Origin: Chloroflexota bacterium | Lineage (GTDB): Bacteria; Chloroflexota; Anaerolineae; Promineifilales; Promineifilaceae | NCBI GenBank assembly: GCA_022616275.1 | Contig: JAKEFB010000208.1 | Span: 1 to 39,987 of the forward strand | Reading direction: 5' to 3' | DNA: 39,987 bases | Made by a program: the position numbers and the translations under genes | Part shown: piece by piece, positions 30,874-39,188 of the stretch | How the letters are laid out: each line of letters starts with the position of its first letter | Numbering within the stretch: the first letter of the stretch is position 1 | Notes under the pieces: model-generated | Seen by the model: only the letters and a program-made list of their open reading frames with translations | Told to the model about the DNA's origin: nothing | Database searches by the model: none

Positions 30874-31852
30874 CGTCATTGAGGTTGAGGGGTTAAGGAA
30901 AACGTTTGAGCTGAAGCAGAAGGCGCCGGGGTTGCGGGGTAGCTTGCGGGCGGTGTGGCGGCCGGTGACGAAGCTGGTGGACGCGGTGCGCGGCGTCAGC
31001 TTTAGCCTGGAAGAGGGGGAATTACTGGCTTTTATCGGCCCGAATGGGGCGGGCAAGTCTACGACGATTAAGATGTTGACCGGCATTCTTTACCCGAGCG
31101 GCGGCCGGGCCTCGGTCCTGGGGTACGTGCCCTGGAAGGAGCGGCGCAAGCTGTCTTACCACATTGGCTCGGTTTTTGGCCAGAAGCCGCAGTTGTGGTA
31201 CCACCTGCCGCCGGAGGATACGTTTCGACTTTTTGCCCGCATTTACGAGCTGGATATGGACGCTTACCGGGAGCGGCGGGCTTTTCTGGTGGAGGCGTTT
31301 CAACTGGGTGAGCTGCTGCAAACGCCGGTGCGCAAGCTGAGCCTGGGCCAGCGGATGAAGTGCGAGATTGCCGCCTCGCTGCTGCACCGGCCGCGACTGA
31401 TTTTCCTGGACGAGCCGACGATTGGGCTGGACGTGGTCGCCAAGCAGCAAATCCGGGAAGCTATCCGCACACTGAACGAGACGGAGAATACGACCATCTT
31501 TTTAACCAGCCACGACGCGGGCGACGTTGAGAATTTGTGCAAGCGGGTGATTGTGGTCAATCACGGCCGGATTATCTTCGACGACCGCACTTCGGTGCTC
31601 AAGCGGCAGTACCTGACGCGAAAAATCGTGGACGTGCGCTTTAGCGAGCCGCTCAACGAGCCGTTTCACCTGCCGGGGGTGACGACGTTGAAGCAGGGGA
31701 CGTACGGAGTGAAGCTGGAATTTGACGGCCGGGAAGTGCCGGTGGAGCGAGTGGTCCAGCAAATCATTGCTACGCGGTCGACAACGGACATTAATATTTC
31801 TGATCCGCCGATGGAAGAGATTATTCGGGAGATTTATACGCAGCAGGAGTAG
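30869..31852 (+). CDS. ABC-2 type exporter ATP-binding protein
   Basis: About 327 residues. Walker A GPNGAGKSTT, signature KLSLGQRMKCEIA, Walker B LIFLDEPTIGLD and the H-loop LTSHDAGD are intact; the C-terminus has the usual DrrA/NatA-like beta-rich tail. The first conventional start, TTG 30932, would delete the conserved first strand and A-loop, which are visible upstream in frame as VIEVEGLRKTFELKQKAPG. No ATG, GTG or TTG precedes that strand. I therefore place the start at the ATT codon 30869, which has GGAG 7 nt upstream, but it is not certain. It energises the two permeases that follow. Confidence 0.85.
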   Translation: MNVIEVEGLRKTFELKQKAPGLRGSLRAVWRPVTKLVDAVRGVSFSLEEGELLAFIGPNGAGKSTTIKMLTGILYPSGGRASVLGYVPWKERRKLSYHIGSVFGQKPQLWYHLPPEDTFRLFARIYELDMDAYRERRAFLVEAFQLGELLQTPVRKLSLGQRMKCEIAASLLHRPRLIFLDEPTIGLDVVAKQQIREAIRTLNETENTTIFLTSHDAGDVENLCKRVIVVNHGRIIFDDRTSVLKRQYLTRKIVDVRFSEPLNEPFHLPGVTTLKQGTYGVKLEFDGREVPVERVVQQIIATRSTTDINISDPPMEEIIREIYTQQE

Positions 31853-31910
31853 GGGGCAGGTGGCAGGTGGCGGGTGGCAAGTGGCAGGTAATTGAGTAAT
31901 TAGGTAATTG
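31853..31910. repeat. GTGGCAG and GTAATTG heptamer arrays
   Basis: GGGGCAG, GTGGCAG, GTGGCGG, GTGGCAA, GTGGCAG (31853-31887) in phase, then GTAATTG, AGTAATT and AGGTAATTG. They fill the whole gap between the ATPase stop and the next start codon, leaving no room for a ribosome site of normal form. Confidence 0.9.
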
Positions 31911-31912
31911 GT

Positions 31913-32713
31913 GTGGTTAAGAGTGTTCAGAAGTACGGGGCGATTACGCTGACCAACTTGCAGAACCAGTTGGCCTATATTTGGGATGCCTTAAACCGGG
32001 CGTTTTTTATTGTCATTATCTTGCTAGTCTTTGTCCAGTTGTGGACGGCCGCATATGGGGCGCGGGGGGAGACGGAAATTGGCGGGCTGACGCTGGCCGA
32101 CACGATCTGGTATTTCCTGGTGGCGGAGATGGTGGAGTTGGGCAAGTTCCGCCACGACCAGAAGATTTCGGAGGAGGTCAAGGACGGCTCGATTGCCTAT
32201 ACGCTGGGCCGGCCGTACAACTACCTGGCTTACCACTTTTTTAACGGCCTGGGGGATACGGTGGTGAAAATGGGGCTGATTTTCCTGCTGGGCGCGCCGA
32301 TTGCCCTCTATTACGCCGGCCGGCCATCGGTCCAATGGCAACACCTGCCGGCCGTGCTGCTGGTGGCGTTCCTGGCCCTGTTATTGGACTTTTTCTTTCT
32401 GAGCATGATTGGCCTGCTGGCCTTTGTCGTCGAGGATACCTTTTCCTTTCGCCTCATTTACCAGAAGCTGGTCTTTATCCTGGGCGGGCTGCTGATCCCG
32501 GTGGACTTCTTGCCGGGCTGGCTGCAAAACGTGGCCCGGTTGCTGCCTTTTAGCCTGACGGTTTACGCCCCGGCCAGGCTATTTGCCTCTTTTTCCTGGA
32601 GCCAGTTTAGCCAGGTGGTCGCGCTGCAAGGGTTCTGGCTGGCGGTGATCGGCGTGGCGCTGTATGGGCAGTATCGCTGGGCGACGCGGCGGTTGGTGGT
32701 GAACGGGGGGTGA
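31913..32713 (+). CDS. ABC-2 type permease (DUF990-like), first
   Basis: 266 residues with six membrane segments, e.g. FFIVIILLVFVQLWTAAYG at about 31-49. The loop EISEEVKDGSIAYTLGRPYNYLAYHF (EISEEVKD near 84) resembles the coupling region of the ABC-2_4/DUF990 group. Start GTG 31913 lies right after a heptamer repeat and lacks a clear Shine-Dalgarno. With the next gene it forms a hetero-dimeric channel for an unknown substrate. The group is found in many Gram-positive and Chloroflexota exporters. Confidence 0.85.
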   Translation: MVKSVQKYGAITLTNLQNQLAYIWDALNRAFFIVIILLVFVQLWTAAYGARGETEIGGLTLADTIWYFLVAEMVELGKFRHDQKISEEVKDGSIAYTLGRPYNYLAYHFFNGLGDTVVKMGLIFLLGAPIALYYAGRPSVQWQHLPAVLLVAFLALLLDFFFLSMIGLLAFVVEDTFSFRLIYQKLVFILGGLLIPVDFLPGWLQNVARLLPFSLTVYAPARLFASFSWSQFSQVVALQGFWLAVIGVALYGQYRWATRRLVVNGG

Positions 32714-32752
32714 AGTGTGGTCATGTGGTTGTGTGGTTATGTGGCTGTGTAG
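32714..32752. repeat. RTGTGGYY octamer array
   Basis: GTGTGGTC, ATGTGGTT, GTGTGGTT, ATGTGGCT, GTGTAGGA in tandem directly after the first permease stop. Another array at a gene junction, with 8-nt units. Confidence 0.85.
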
Positions 32753-32779
32753 GACTGTGGGGTTGGCAAGAGGCAAGTA

Positions 32780-33583
32780 ATGAGGCGGCGGGTGAAGAGC
32801 GAGTTGTTGTTTTTGCGGGATTTGATGGCGATGAATCTGGCGTCGGCGATGGAGTACCGGGCCAGTTTTATCAGCCAGATTGTGGGGATGTTTATCAATA
32901 ACGGCATCTACTTTGTCTTCTGGCTGATTTTCTTTGACGAGTTTGGTGGGGCGGTGCAGGGGTACGAGGTTCAGGACATTTTCTTATTGTTTGCTATTGT
33001 CACCCTGGGGTTTGGCCTGGCTTATATGTTTGCCGCCAACACCGGCGCTTCCCTGGCCCAGTTGATTGCCCAGGGACGGCTGGACTATTACCTGGTTTTT
33101 CCGCGCAACCTGTTGCTGCACATCATCTTTTCCCGCATGTCGGTGAGCACCATTGGGGATATTACCTTTGGCCTGACGGCTTACCTGTTTACCGGCCGGT
33201 TCCACCCGCTAGACGTGCTGTTGTTTCTGGTGGCGTCGGTGCTGGCTGGCTCTATCCTGGCCGCCTTTGCGGTGACGGCCGGCTCGCTGGCCTTCTACAT
33301 GGGCAATGCCGAGCAGGTGAGCCAGCAGGCGACGAACGCGGTGCTGACTTTTGCGCTGTATCCCAACTCTCTCTTTTCCGGACTCGGCCGGTTTATTCTC
33401 TACACGTTGATTCCGGCCGGTTTTGTGGGGGCTGTGCCGGTGGAGATTGTCAAAGAGCGCAACCCAGCCCTGGTCCTGGTGCTGGCCGGGGTGTCGCTCA
33501 TCCTCTGGGTGGTGGCGGCCGGCACCTTTTACTATGGCCTGCGCCGCTATGAATCGGGCAGCGCGATTAACGTGAATGTGTAG
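32780..33583 (+). CDS. ABC-2 type permease (DUF990/ABC-2_6), second
   Basis: 267 residues with six membrane segments and the ABC-2_6 (DUF990) pattern: AMEYRASFISQIVGMFINNGIYFVFWLIFF near 23-52, QGRLDYYLVFPRNLLLHI near 99-116 and a late YPNSLFSGLGRFILYTLIPAGFVGAVPVE (about 198-226). ATG 32780 has AGAGG 6 nt upstream. It is the partner of the preceding permease and shares its ATPase. No regulator is attached, so the substrate is open. Confidence 0.88.
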   Translation: MRRRVKSELLFLRDLMAMNLASAMEYRASFISQIVGMFINNGIYFVFWLIFFDEFGGAVQGYEVQDIFLLFAIVTLGFGLAYMFAANTGASLAQLIAQGRLDYYLVFPRNLLLHIIFSRMSVSTIGDITFGLTAYLFTGRFHPLDVLLFLVASVLAGSILAAFAVTAGSLAFYMGNAEQVSQQATNAVLTFALYPNSLFSGLGRFILYTLIPAGFVGAVPVEIVKERNPALVLVLAGVSLILWVVAAGTFYYGLRRYESGSAINVNV

Positions 33584-33625
33584 GGGGAGCTGGAGCTGGA
33601 GCGAGAGCGAGAGGAGGGGAGAGCA
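33584..33625. repeat. Hexamer repeats GGAGCT and GAGCGA
   Basis: GGAGCTGGAGCTGGAGC then GAGCGAGAGCGAGAG follow the permease stop codon directly. The short-period array pattern of the window continues here with 6-nt units. The rest of 33626-33838 carries a nested palindrome and no gene. Confidence 0.75.
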
Positions 33626-33654
33626 GTCTCAGTAGAGACAATTTTGCTCGGCCT

Positions 33655-33695
33655 GGATTGACAAATCCGGGTTAATGCCGGGGATTTGTCAATCC
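33655..33695. repeat. Nested palindrome GGATTGACAAATCC
   Basis: Arms GGATTGACAAATCC (33655-33668) and the exact complement (33682-33695) are separated by 13 nt. Each arm is palindromic at its ends (GGATT...AATCC). It lies between the exporter and the glycosyltransferase gene. Confidence 0.85.
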
Positions 33696-33838
33696 CCGAC
33701 GAGCTGATTTTGGATCTACTGAGTCTGAAATTGGACGATCTGTGGACGGCTTATGGACGGCCGGTGATTATCCTTTGTGGCAGTGTGTTGACAACCAGTT
33801 ACCTGTTTATGGGTAGTTTGATAAGGAGAATAATCACC

Positions 33839-35278
33839 ATGCGTTTTCTATTTACCGTCCACCCCGGTTTTGGCCATTTTCTGCCGATGGTATCGCTGGC
33901 CAGAGCGTTGCAGCAGGCCGGCCATCAGGTGGCTTTCGCGACAGCCCGCTCTTTCGAGTCAGTGGTAACCCAGGCCAGGTTTGAACACATCCCGGCCGGG
34001 CTGGATTGGGACGAGTCCCGGATCGAAGAGACGGTGCCTGACATCCGCTCCGTGCCCCGTGACCATCACGGCAAATGGATTTTCGACGAAATTTTTGTTG
34101 ACCGTTCGCCGCGCCAGATGGTTCCTGACCTGCTGGCCGCTATCGAGGAGTGGTCGCCGGAGGCGATGGTCATTAACAATTACGAGCTGGGCGGCGTCAT
34201 TGCCGCCGAGATAGCGGGCGTGCCCTACGCTAACCTGAACATTTCTTTCCGCTGGTCAAGAACGCCAGTCAAGGTTATGGTCGGGAAACAGATCAACCAA
34301 CTGCGCCAGGCGTTTATGCTGCCCCCTGACGCTGGAGGCCAGGCGTACGGCCGTTACCTGGACCTGTGCTTGATGCCACCGACCTGGACGTTGCCCCAGG
34401 CATTAGGAAATCAGGGTATTACCCGCCTGATGGGCCATAACGTTATCCACGGCGGCAACGGGCAAAGAGCATTGGCGGCCAAGGGGCTTTTCCTGGCCGG
34501 GATGATGGGGCTGGGTAAAAAGAGCGGGCAGTTAACGAAGGCACAGGGAACGGAATATTACATCTCGCCCTGGTCACCACCGGCCCGGCCGGCCGAGGCG
34601 CCCGAGTGGCTACGGCAAATGCCGGCTCAGCCGGCCGTTTACGTCAGCCTGGGAACGGTCTTCAGCAAGTTGTACCCGGAGGTGTTTGACCTCATCCTGT
34701 TGGTGCTGCGCGACGAACCAATCAATTTGATCGTCACGCTGGGTGCGGAGGGGGACCCGGCGCGCTTTGGGCCGCAGCCGGCCAATGTGCGTCTGGAGCG
34801 CTACGTTCCCCAGGAGGAGATCCTGCCCTTTGTGGACGTGTGCCTGAACCACGCCGGATATGGGTCGGCGATGGCCCCGCTGGCGGCCGGAATTCCGCTG
34901 GTGCTGCTGCCGCTGTCGGCCGATCAACCGATCATTGCCCAGTTGTGCCAGAGCCACGGGGCGGCCGTTCCTTTGCCTTTTGAAGCGATGAAGATAAACA
35001 GTGGTGGCTTGCCGGTGATAGACCCGGCACGACTAACGCCGGAAATGATTCGCGCGGCCGTACGCCAGGCGCTGACCAATCCCATCTATCGCTCGGCGGC
35101 CCAGGCAGTGGCCCAGCAGATCAACGCGCTGCCCGGTCTGGATTACGCGGTGCAATTGCTGGAACGACTGGCCATACAGCGGGCGCCTGTCATTGCACCG
35201 GCGGCGGCCGACGACGAGCAGATCTTGGGCTGGTTGCAAAGATCGGCGCAATTTAGCGAAGCTGCCTCGGGTGATTGA
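33839..35278 (+). CDS. GT1-family (UGT-like) glycosyltransferase
   Basis: 479 residues. GT-B fold with N-terminal MRFLFTVHPGFGHFLPMVSLARALQQAGH (His about 13 as the likely base) and C-terminal nucleotide-sugar domain: VYVSLGTVFSK (about 266-276), VRLERYVPQEEILPFVDVCLNHAGYGS (about 317-343) and the following GIPLVLLPLSADQP. It is similar to macrolide/EryCIII-type glycosyltransferases that glycosylate small lipophilic molecules. ATG 33839 has AAGGAG upstream; an in-frame extension to 33686 adds a non-homologous leader and crosses a repeat, so it was not used. A TTGACA at 33788 may belong to its promoter. Confidence 0.9.
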   Translation: MRFLFTVHPGFGHFLPMVSLARALQQAGHQVAFATARSFESVVTQARFEHIPAGLDWDESRIEETVPDIRSVPRDHHGKWIFDEIFVDRSPRQMVPDLLAAIEEWSPEAMVINNYELGGVIAAEIAGVPYANLNISFRWSRTPVKVMVGKQINQLRQAFMLPPDAGGQAYGRYLDLCLMPPTWTLPQALGNQGITRLMGHNVIHGGNGQRALAAKGLFLAGMMGLGKKSGQLTKAQGTEYYISPWSPPARPAEAPEWLRQMPAQPAVYVSLGTVFSKLYPEVFDLILLVLRDEPINLIVTLGAEGDPARFGPQPANVRLERYVPQEEILPFVDVCLNHAGYGSAMAPLAAGIPLVLLPLSADQPIIAQLCQSHGAAVPLPFEAMKINSGGLPVIDPARLTPEMIRAAVRQALTNPIYRSAAQAVAQQINALPGLDYAVQLLERLAIQRAPVIAPAAADDEQILGWLQRSAQFSEAASGD

Positions 35279-35302
35279 CAAGGAATGTAGCCCAGAAATC
35301 AC

Positions 35303-35335
35303 AGACCCCGCAGGTCTCCGAGACCTGCGGGGTCT
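35303..35335. terminator. Nested palindrome between convergent genes, sister of 2510-2542
   Basis: AGACCCCGCAGGTCT (35303-35317), loop CCG, and the exact complement (35321-35335). Arms are palindromic at their ends (AGACC...GGTCT). It separates the glycosyltransferase and metalloprotease stops and could terminate both. Length, arm size and loop size equal the element at 2510-2542. Confidence 0.75.
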
Positions 35336-35352
35336 TATTAATGAATGATTGT

Positions 35353-38163
35353 TTACCTGGACCAACGGCGATTGGTGAGCCATACGGTGGCGCCCAACAG
35401 AACGAAGGCCAGGCCGGTGGGCAGGGCTACCGGCAGGATGGCGCCGGCGCTGGCGTTGCTCATCAGGGCCGGTAGGTAGATAAACCAGCCGGTGACGGTC
35501 ACCGTCACCGAGTCACTGGCCTGGACGACGATGGTGTTCTCCACCACGTTGCTGGTTACCGGGCTGCCGGGATCCTGGGGCGAGACGGCCGTGGCGCTAT
35601 TACTGAGGGTGACCCCACCCGTCACCGTGGCCGTGTTGGTCGTGTCGGAGACGAGGACGTTGTCGGGGCAGACGTAGGTCTGGCTGGCCAGTGGGGCCAG
35701 GGTAATGGGGGTCCCCAGGCCGGGCGTGCAGCCGCTCACATCCGGGTCGTCTACAATGACGTTCTCCAGGGTGAGGGAGGCGTGGGGGTTGGTGACGGTG
35801 ATAGTATAGGTGACGGCCTCGCCAGCGCCTATTTCTGTCCGGTCTGCCGTTTTACTGATCTCGATGGCCACCGAGGAGTCAGCCTGAGCCAGGCATTCAT
35901 AGGTCGTGATGCTGGCCGGGCCAAGGTCGGTGGTCACGATCAGATCGCCGGGCACGGCGTTGCAGACGGGGTTAGCGATGCCGGCCGGGAAGACGTCGGT
36001 GACGGTGGTGGTGGCCGTCAGGTTGCCGCTGTTGGTGACGTTGATGGTGTAGGTGAGGGGCGCGCCGGGGTTGAGCGTGCCGGCCGGGTCGGCGGCTTTG
36101 CCAATAGATAGATCGGCAAAGGGGGCGGCGCTGGCAATGGTGAAGTTGGTGTTGGAAATGTCGAAGAAGATGTTGTTGGCGCACTCGACCCGCACGCGAG
36201 CGGTGGTGGAGGGGTTATTGGGTACCACGACGCTGTGGGAGCCGTCATTGGCGACGTTGGTCGCCAGCGTCGCTGGATAGGTGTAGCCACCGTCGGTAGA
36301 GAGCAAGATGTTGGCGCCGGTGCAGTTAACCGGGGCGGTGTTGGTGTTGGCCACGTCCCAGCTCACTGTTTTCAGCGTGCCAATGGGCCAGGTTACGGCC
36401 GTATTAGGATTGGTTACCAGGAAGGGGCCGGCCTGGTCGGTGACAGAAAAGTTCATCTGCTCGAAGGCCACGCCACCGGCGCTGGGCGATTCGTGGTTGT
36501 CACGAGCCGTAAGCCGGAAGGTGAGGGCCCGGGCATAGGTGGGCAGGATCTCGCCAATCGTCTGGGTGTTGTTGACGATGTCGGACATCTTGGGGAAGGT
36601 CCGCGATGGATCGGCCACGGCCTCGAAGGAACGGAAGATGGGCGCCGTGCCCACCGGGCTGTTGGGGTGGCCGGCCGGCCCCAGGTCAAACTCTTCCCAG
36701 TTATAGGTTAGCGGGTCGCTATCCGGGTCGGTGGCCGAGCCGGTGAGGACAAAAGGTGTCTGCATGGGGATGGTAAAGCCACCGGCCGGGACGGTCACGG
36801 CCGGCGGGTTGTTGCCGGTGGACGTCGTCGTGCCACAGGTGCTGCCGTTGCCGGTGGTGGTGTAGGTGACGATTTCCTGGAAGCTGATGACATGGAAGTA
36901 ATCGTCGCTGTTGGGTTGCAAGTCCTGACTGCCACAAATGCCGGCGTAGGCCATGATCGTGCTGCCGCTGCCCGGCTCATAGGCGCTGCCGGCGCTGCGA
37001 TTGCCGGCACAGGACCCTTCATTGCCATTGAAGCTGTGCCGGCCGCCATATTGGTGGCCCATTTCATGGGCGACGTAGTCAATGTAGAAGGGGTCGCCAA
37101 TGGGGTTAGACAGGCCGGTGACGCCGCGCGCCTTCAGGCCGGTGGTGCAGACCACGCCCAGGAAGGCCACGCCGCCACCACCGGTACTGAAAACGTGGCC
37201 GATGTCGTAGTTGGCGTTGCCGATGACGGCGTCCAGGTTGGTCTGGTTTTCTCCCAACATCATGGAGCCGTTATTATTGGTGTAGGGGTCGGTGGCCGGG
37301 TTGGTGTAGACGATGAGGTTGTTGTTGGGGATAAGTTCCATGCGGACGGCCACCTCGCGCTCGTAGACGCCGGTGACGCGGTTGACGGCAATGACGATTT
37401 CGGCCATCGCCAGCGGGACGGTGCCGCCGTGGTAGATAGTGTATTCGCCGGTAGCGGCCACGGCCAGCCGGTGGGTGCGCAAAGTTGGGCCGGTGGTTGG
37501 CCCGCCACTCATTTCCAATGGAGGCAGTGAGCCAGCTTCAATAGGGCCAATCTCTTCCAGTAGCTCCTCTTCTTCCCGGGTGAAAGCGTCCTTGTAATAG
37601 CTAAGGTAATGAACGATGTCGCCCTGGCTGTAGGGGTCAATGTAGAACGTGCCGCCGGGGGTGTAAATCATGGCGTGGAAGCCCTTGGGCGTCCAGTCCA
37701 GCCGGCCGGAGGCGTAGACGTCGTCTACCCCCCTGGCGGAGTACGTCTTGATGGTCGGGAATTTGGCAGCCAGCTCTGGGGCCATGACCGGCGACTCGTA
37801 GAGGCGGAAATATTGATAGCGGCCGTCTGGCAGGGGCAGGGTCATGACGACGGCGTACTCATCAGTACGCTGGTTGCCCTCGGCCGCCGGGGTGAATTCC
37901 AGGGGGACGGCCGCCAGGCGGGCCCGCAACAGGTTGGCCTGGATGGCGACGGTCCGGTATTGCTGGGGAATAATCAGCCGCCGTCCCAGGACCGGGACGG
38001 CGGCTTCGTCAACGTCGTGCCAGATGCCGTCTGGTGAAAGGTCGGCCGGGGGCGCGGCGGCGGCCGGCCGGGGGCCAGAGGTGGCTAACATGGCCAGCGC
38101 CAGCAGGAGAAAGAAGAACAACCGGCGGCCGGCTGTTCTAAAACGGTGGTGTGCGTCGTTCAT
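35353..38163 (-). CDS. Secreted M12B-like zinc metalloprotease with DUF11 repeats and C-terminal anchor
   Basis: 936 residues. Signal peptide (LFFFLLLALAMLATSGPRPAAA), a propeptide to about 230, then a reprolysin-like catalytic domain with zinc site HEMGHQYGGRH (His 366, 370, 376; Glu 367) and Met-turn STIMAYAG (about 401-408). A beta-rich domain with PKD-like features follows (about 450-690). DUF11 repeats come next: SIGKAADPAGTLNPG.. and EISKTADRTEIGAGE.. . The end is a membrane helix and a basic tail, RRWSR. It digests proteins at the cell surface. No ribosome site was found closer than TTAATGGAGGTAACC, which is well spaced for ATG 38163. Confidence 0.9.
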   Translation of the reverse strand: MNDAHHRFRTAGRRLFFFLLLALAMLATSGPRPAAAAPPADLSPDGIWHDVDEAAVPVLGRRLIIPQQYRTVAIQANLLRARLAAVPLEFTPAAEGNQRTDEYAVVMTLPLPDGRYQYFRLYESPVMAPELAAKFPTIKTYSARGVDDVYASGRLDWTPKGFHAMIYTPGGTFYIDPYSQGDIVHYLSYYKDAFTREEEELLEEIGPIEAGSLPPLEMSGGPTTGPTLRTHRLAVAATGEYTIYHGGTVPLAMAEIVIAVNRVTGVYEREVAVRMELIPNNNLIVYTNPATDPYTNNNGSMMLGENQTNLDAVIGNANYDIGHVFSTGGGGVAFLGVVCTTGLKARGVTGLSNPIGDPFYIDYVAHEMGHQYGGRHSFNGNEGSCAGNRSAGSAYEPGSGSTIMAYAGICGSQDLQPNSDDYFHVISFQEIVTYTTTGNGSTCGTTTSTGNNPPAVTVPAGGFTIPMQTPFVLTGSATDPDSDPLTYNWEEFDLGPAGHPNSPVGTAPIFRSFEAVADPSRTFPKMSDIVNNTQTIGEILPTYARALTFRLTARDNHESPSAGGVAFEQMNFSVTDQAGPFLVTNPNTAVTWPIGTLKTVSWDVANTNTAPVNCTGANILLSTDGGYTYPATLATNVANDGSHSVVVPNNPSTTARVRVECANNIFFDISNTNFTIASAAPFADLSIGKAADPAGTLNPGAPLTYTINVTNSGNLTATTTVTDVFPAGIANPVCNAVPGDLIVTTDLGPASITTYECLAQADSSVAIEISKTADRTEIGAGEAVTYTITVTNPHASLTLENVIVDDPDVSGCTPGLGTPITLAPLASQTYVCPDNVLVSDTTNTATVTGGVTLSNSATAVSPQDPGSPVTSNVVENTIVVQASDSVTVTVTGWFIYLPALMSNASAGAILPVALPTGLAFVLLGATVWLTNRRWSR

Positions 38164-38187
38164 AATAAGGTTACCTCCATTAAGTAA

Positions 38188-38221
38188 AGGTGACTGTCAC
38201 TTGTGGAAGTGACAGTCACCT
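38188..38221. repeat. Nested palindrome upstream of the metalloprotease
   Basis: AGGTGACTGTCACTT (38188-38202), loop GTGG, and the exact complement (38207-38221). Each arm holds GTGAC-T-GTCAC. It lies in the short spacer between the metalloprotease start and the epimerase-like stop, so it may be a terminator of the upstream minus-strand gene or a regulator-binding site. Confidence 0.8.
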
Positions 38222-38246
38222 GACCCTAGCGTGCCCGGCGGCCTGC

Positions 38247-39173
38247 TTACCGGAGCAGGTCGCGCAGAGCGGCTTCTAGTTCCGAGAATTGAAAAGTGTA
38301 TCCCAGTTCTTGCAATCGTTTGGAAATAGCCCGCTGGCCGTCCAGCGCGACAGTGGCCGTCTCGCCCACCAGGAGGCGCATAGCGAAGGCGGGGACCGGT
38401 AGCCAGGACGGCCGGCCCAACACCCGGCCTAACACCCGGCCAAATTCGCGGTTGGTGACGGGGTTGGGCGCGGTGAGGTTATAGGGGCCGGTAGCGGTTT
38501 CGGTGGCCATGAGGAAGCGGATGGCCCCAATCTCGTCGGCCGGGTGGACCCAGGGCCACCACTGCCGGCCGCTGCCGTAAGGGCCGCCGGCAAAGAGCTT
38601 GTAGGGCAACAACATCCGCGGCAACGGGCCGTTGTGGCGGTCCAGCACCAGCCCGGTGCGCACAATGACCTGCCGGACGCCCATCTTTTCGACGGGGGCG
38701 GTAGAGGCTTCCCACTCGACACAGAGGGTAGCCAGAAAATCGTTGCCGGGTGGCGTCTCTTCGGTGACGATCTCATCGCCGCACGGCCCGTAATAGCCGA
38801 CGGCCGAGGCCTGGACCACCAGGCCGGGCTTCTGGCTGGCCGCTTCGACCGCCTGGACCACGGCCCGGCCGGCGTTCAGGCGACTTTCTCGTATTTTGCG
38901 CTTTTTCTCGTGGGTCCAACGGTCAGGCAGGAAACCTTCCCCGGCCAGGTTCTCCCCGGCAAAGTTGACGATAGCGGCAGCGCCGTCGGCGGCCGAGGCC
39001 CAGCCCTCGGCCGTTTGGGCGTCCCACTGGAGCAGGCGGATGCCGGCCGGCTGGTCGCCCTGGTGTTTTTGTGGATTCCGGCTCAAGACCACCACTTCGT
39101 GGCCGTCCTGGACCAGGCTGTTGGCGAGCCGGCTACCTAATGAGCCGGTCCCACCAGTGATAATGACACGCAT
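38247..39173 (-). CDS. TIGR01777-family NAD(P)-dependent epimerase-like protein
   Basis: 308 residues. Rossmann start MRVIITGGTGSLGSRLANSL with GGxGxxG, IVNFAGENLAGEG (about 68-80), SAVGYYGPCGDEIVTEE (about 123-139), and a C-terminal domain with WPWVHPADEIGAIRFLM and PNPVTNREFGRVLG. Members are of the SDR39U1/YfcH type, related to the cell-division inhibitor SulA annotation; the reaction is not established. ATG 39173 has AGGAGG 9 nt upstream; an in-frame longer version would begin inside the heptamer repeat. Confidence 0.9.
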   Translation of the reverse strand: MRVIITGGTGSLGSRLANSLVQDGHEVVVLSRNPQKHQGDQPAGIRLLQWDAQTAEGWASAADGAAAIVNFAGENLAGEGFLPDRWTHEKKRKIRESRLNAGRAVVQAVEAASQKPGLVVQASAVGYYGPCGDEIVTEETPPGNDFLATLCVEWEASTAPVEKMGVRQVIVRTGLVLDRHNGPLPRMLLPYKLFAGGPYGSGRQWWPWVHPADEIGAIRFLMATETATGPYNLTAPNPVTNREFGRVLGRVLGRPSWLPVPAFAMRLLVGETATVALDGQRAISKRLQELGYTFQFSELEAALRDLLR

Positions 39174-39188
39174 TGGAGTTGGCCTCCT

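Noticed and set aside
29791-31086. A long minus-strand frame opposite gpmI and the ABC ATPase
   Set aside because: It crosses two conserved plus-strand genes and an intergenic repeat, has low-complexity composition and no family marks.
33686-33838. N-terminal extension of the glycosyltransferase by 51 codons
   Set aside because: The extension lacks homology to GT1 enzymes, which start at the MRFLFTVHPGFGH strand, and a ribosome site lies before the internal ATG at 33839.
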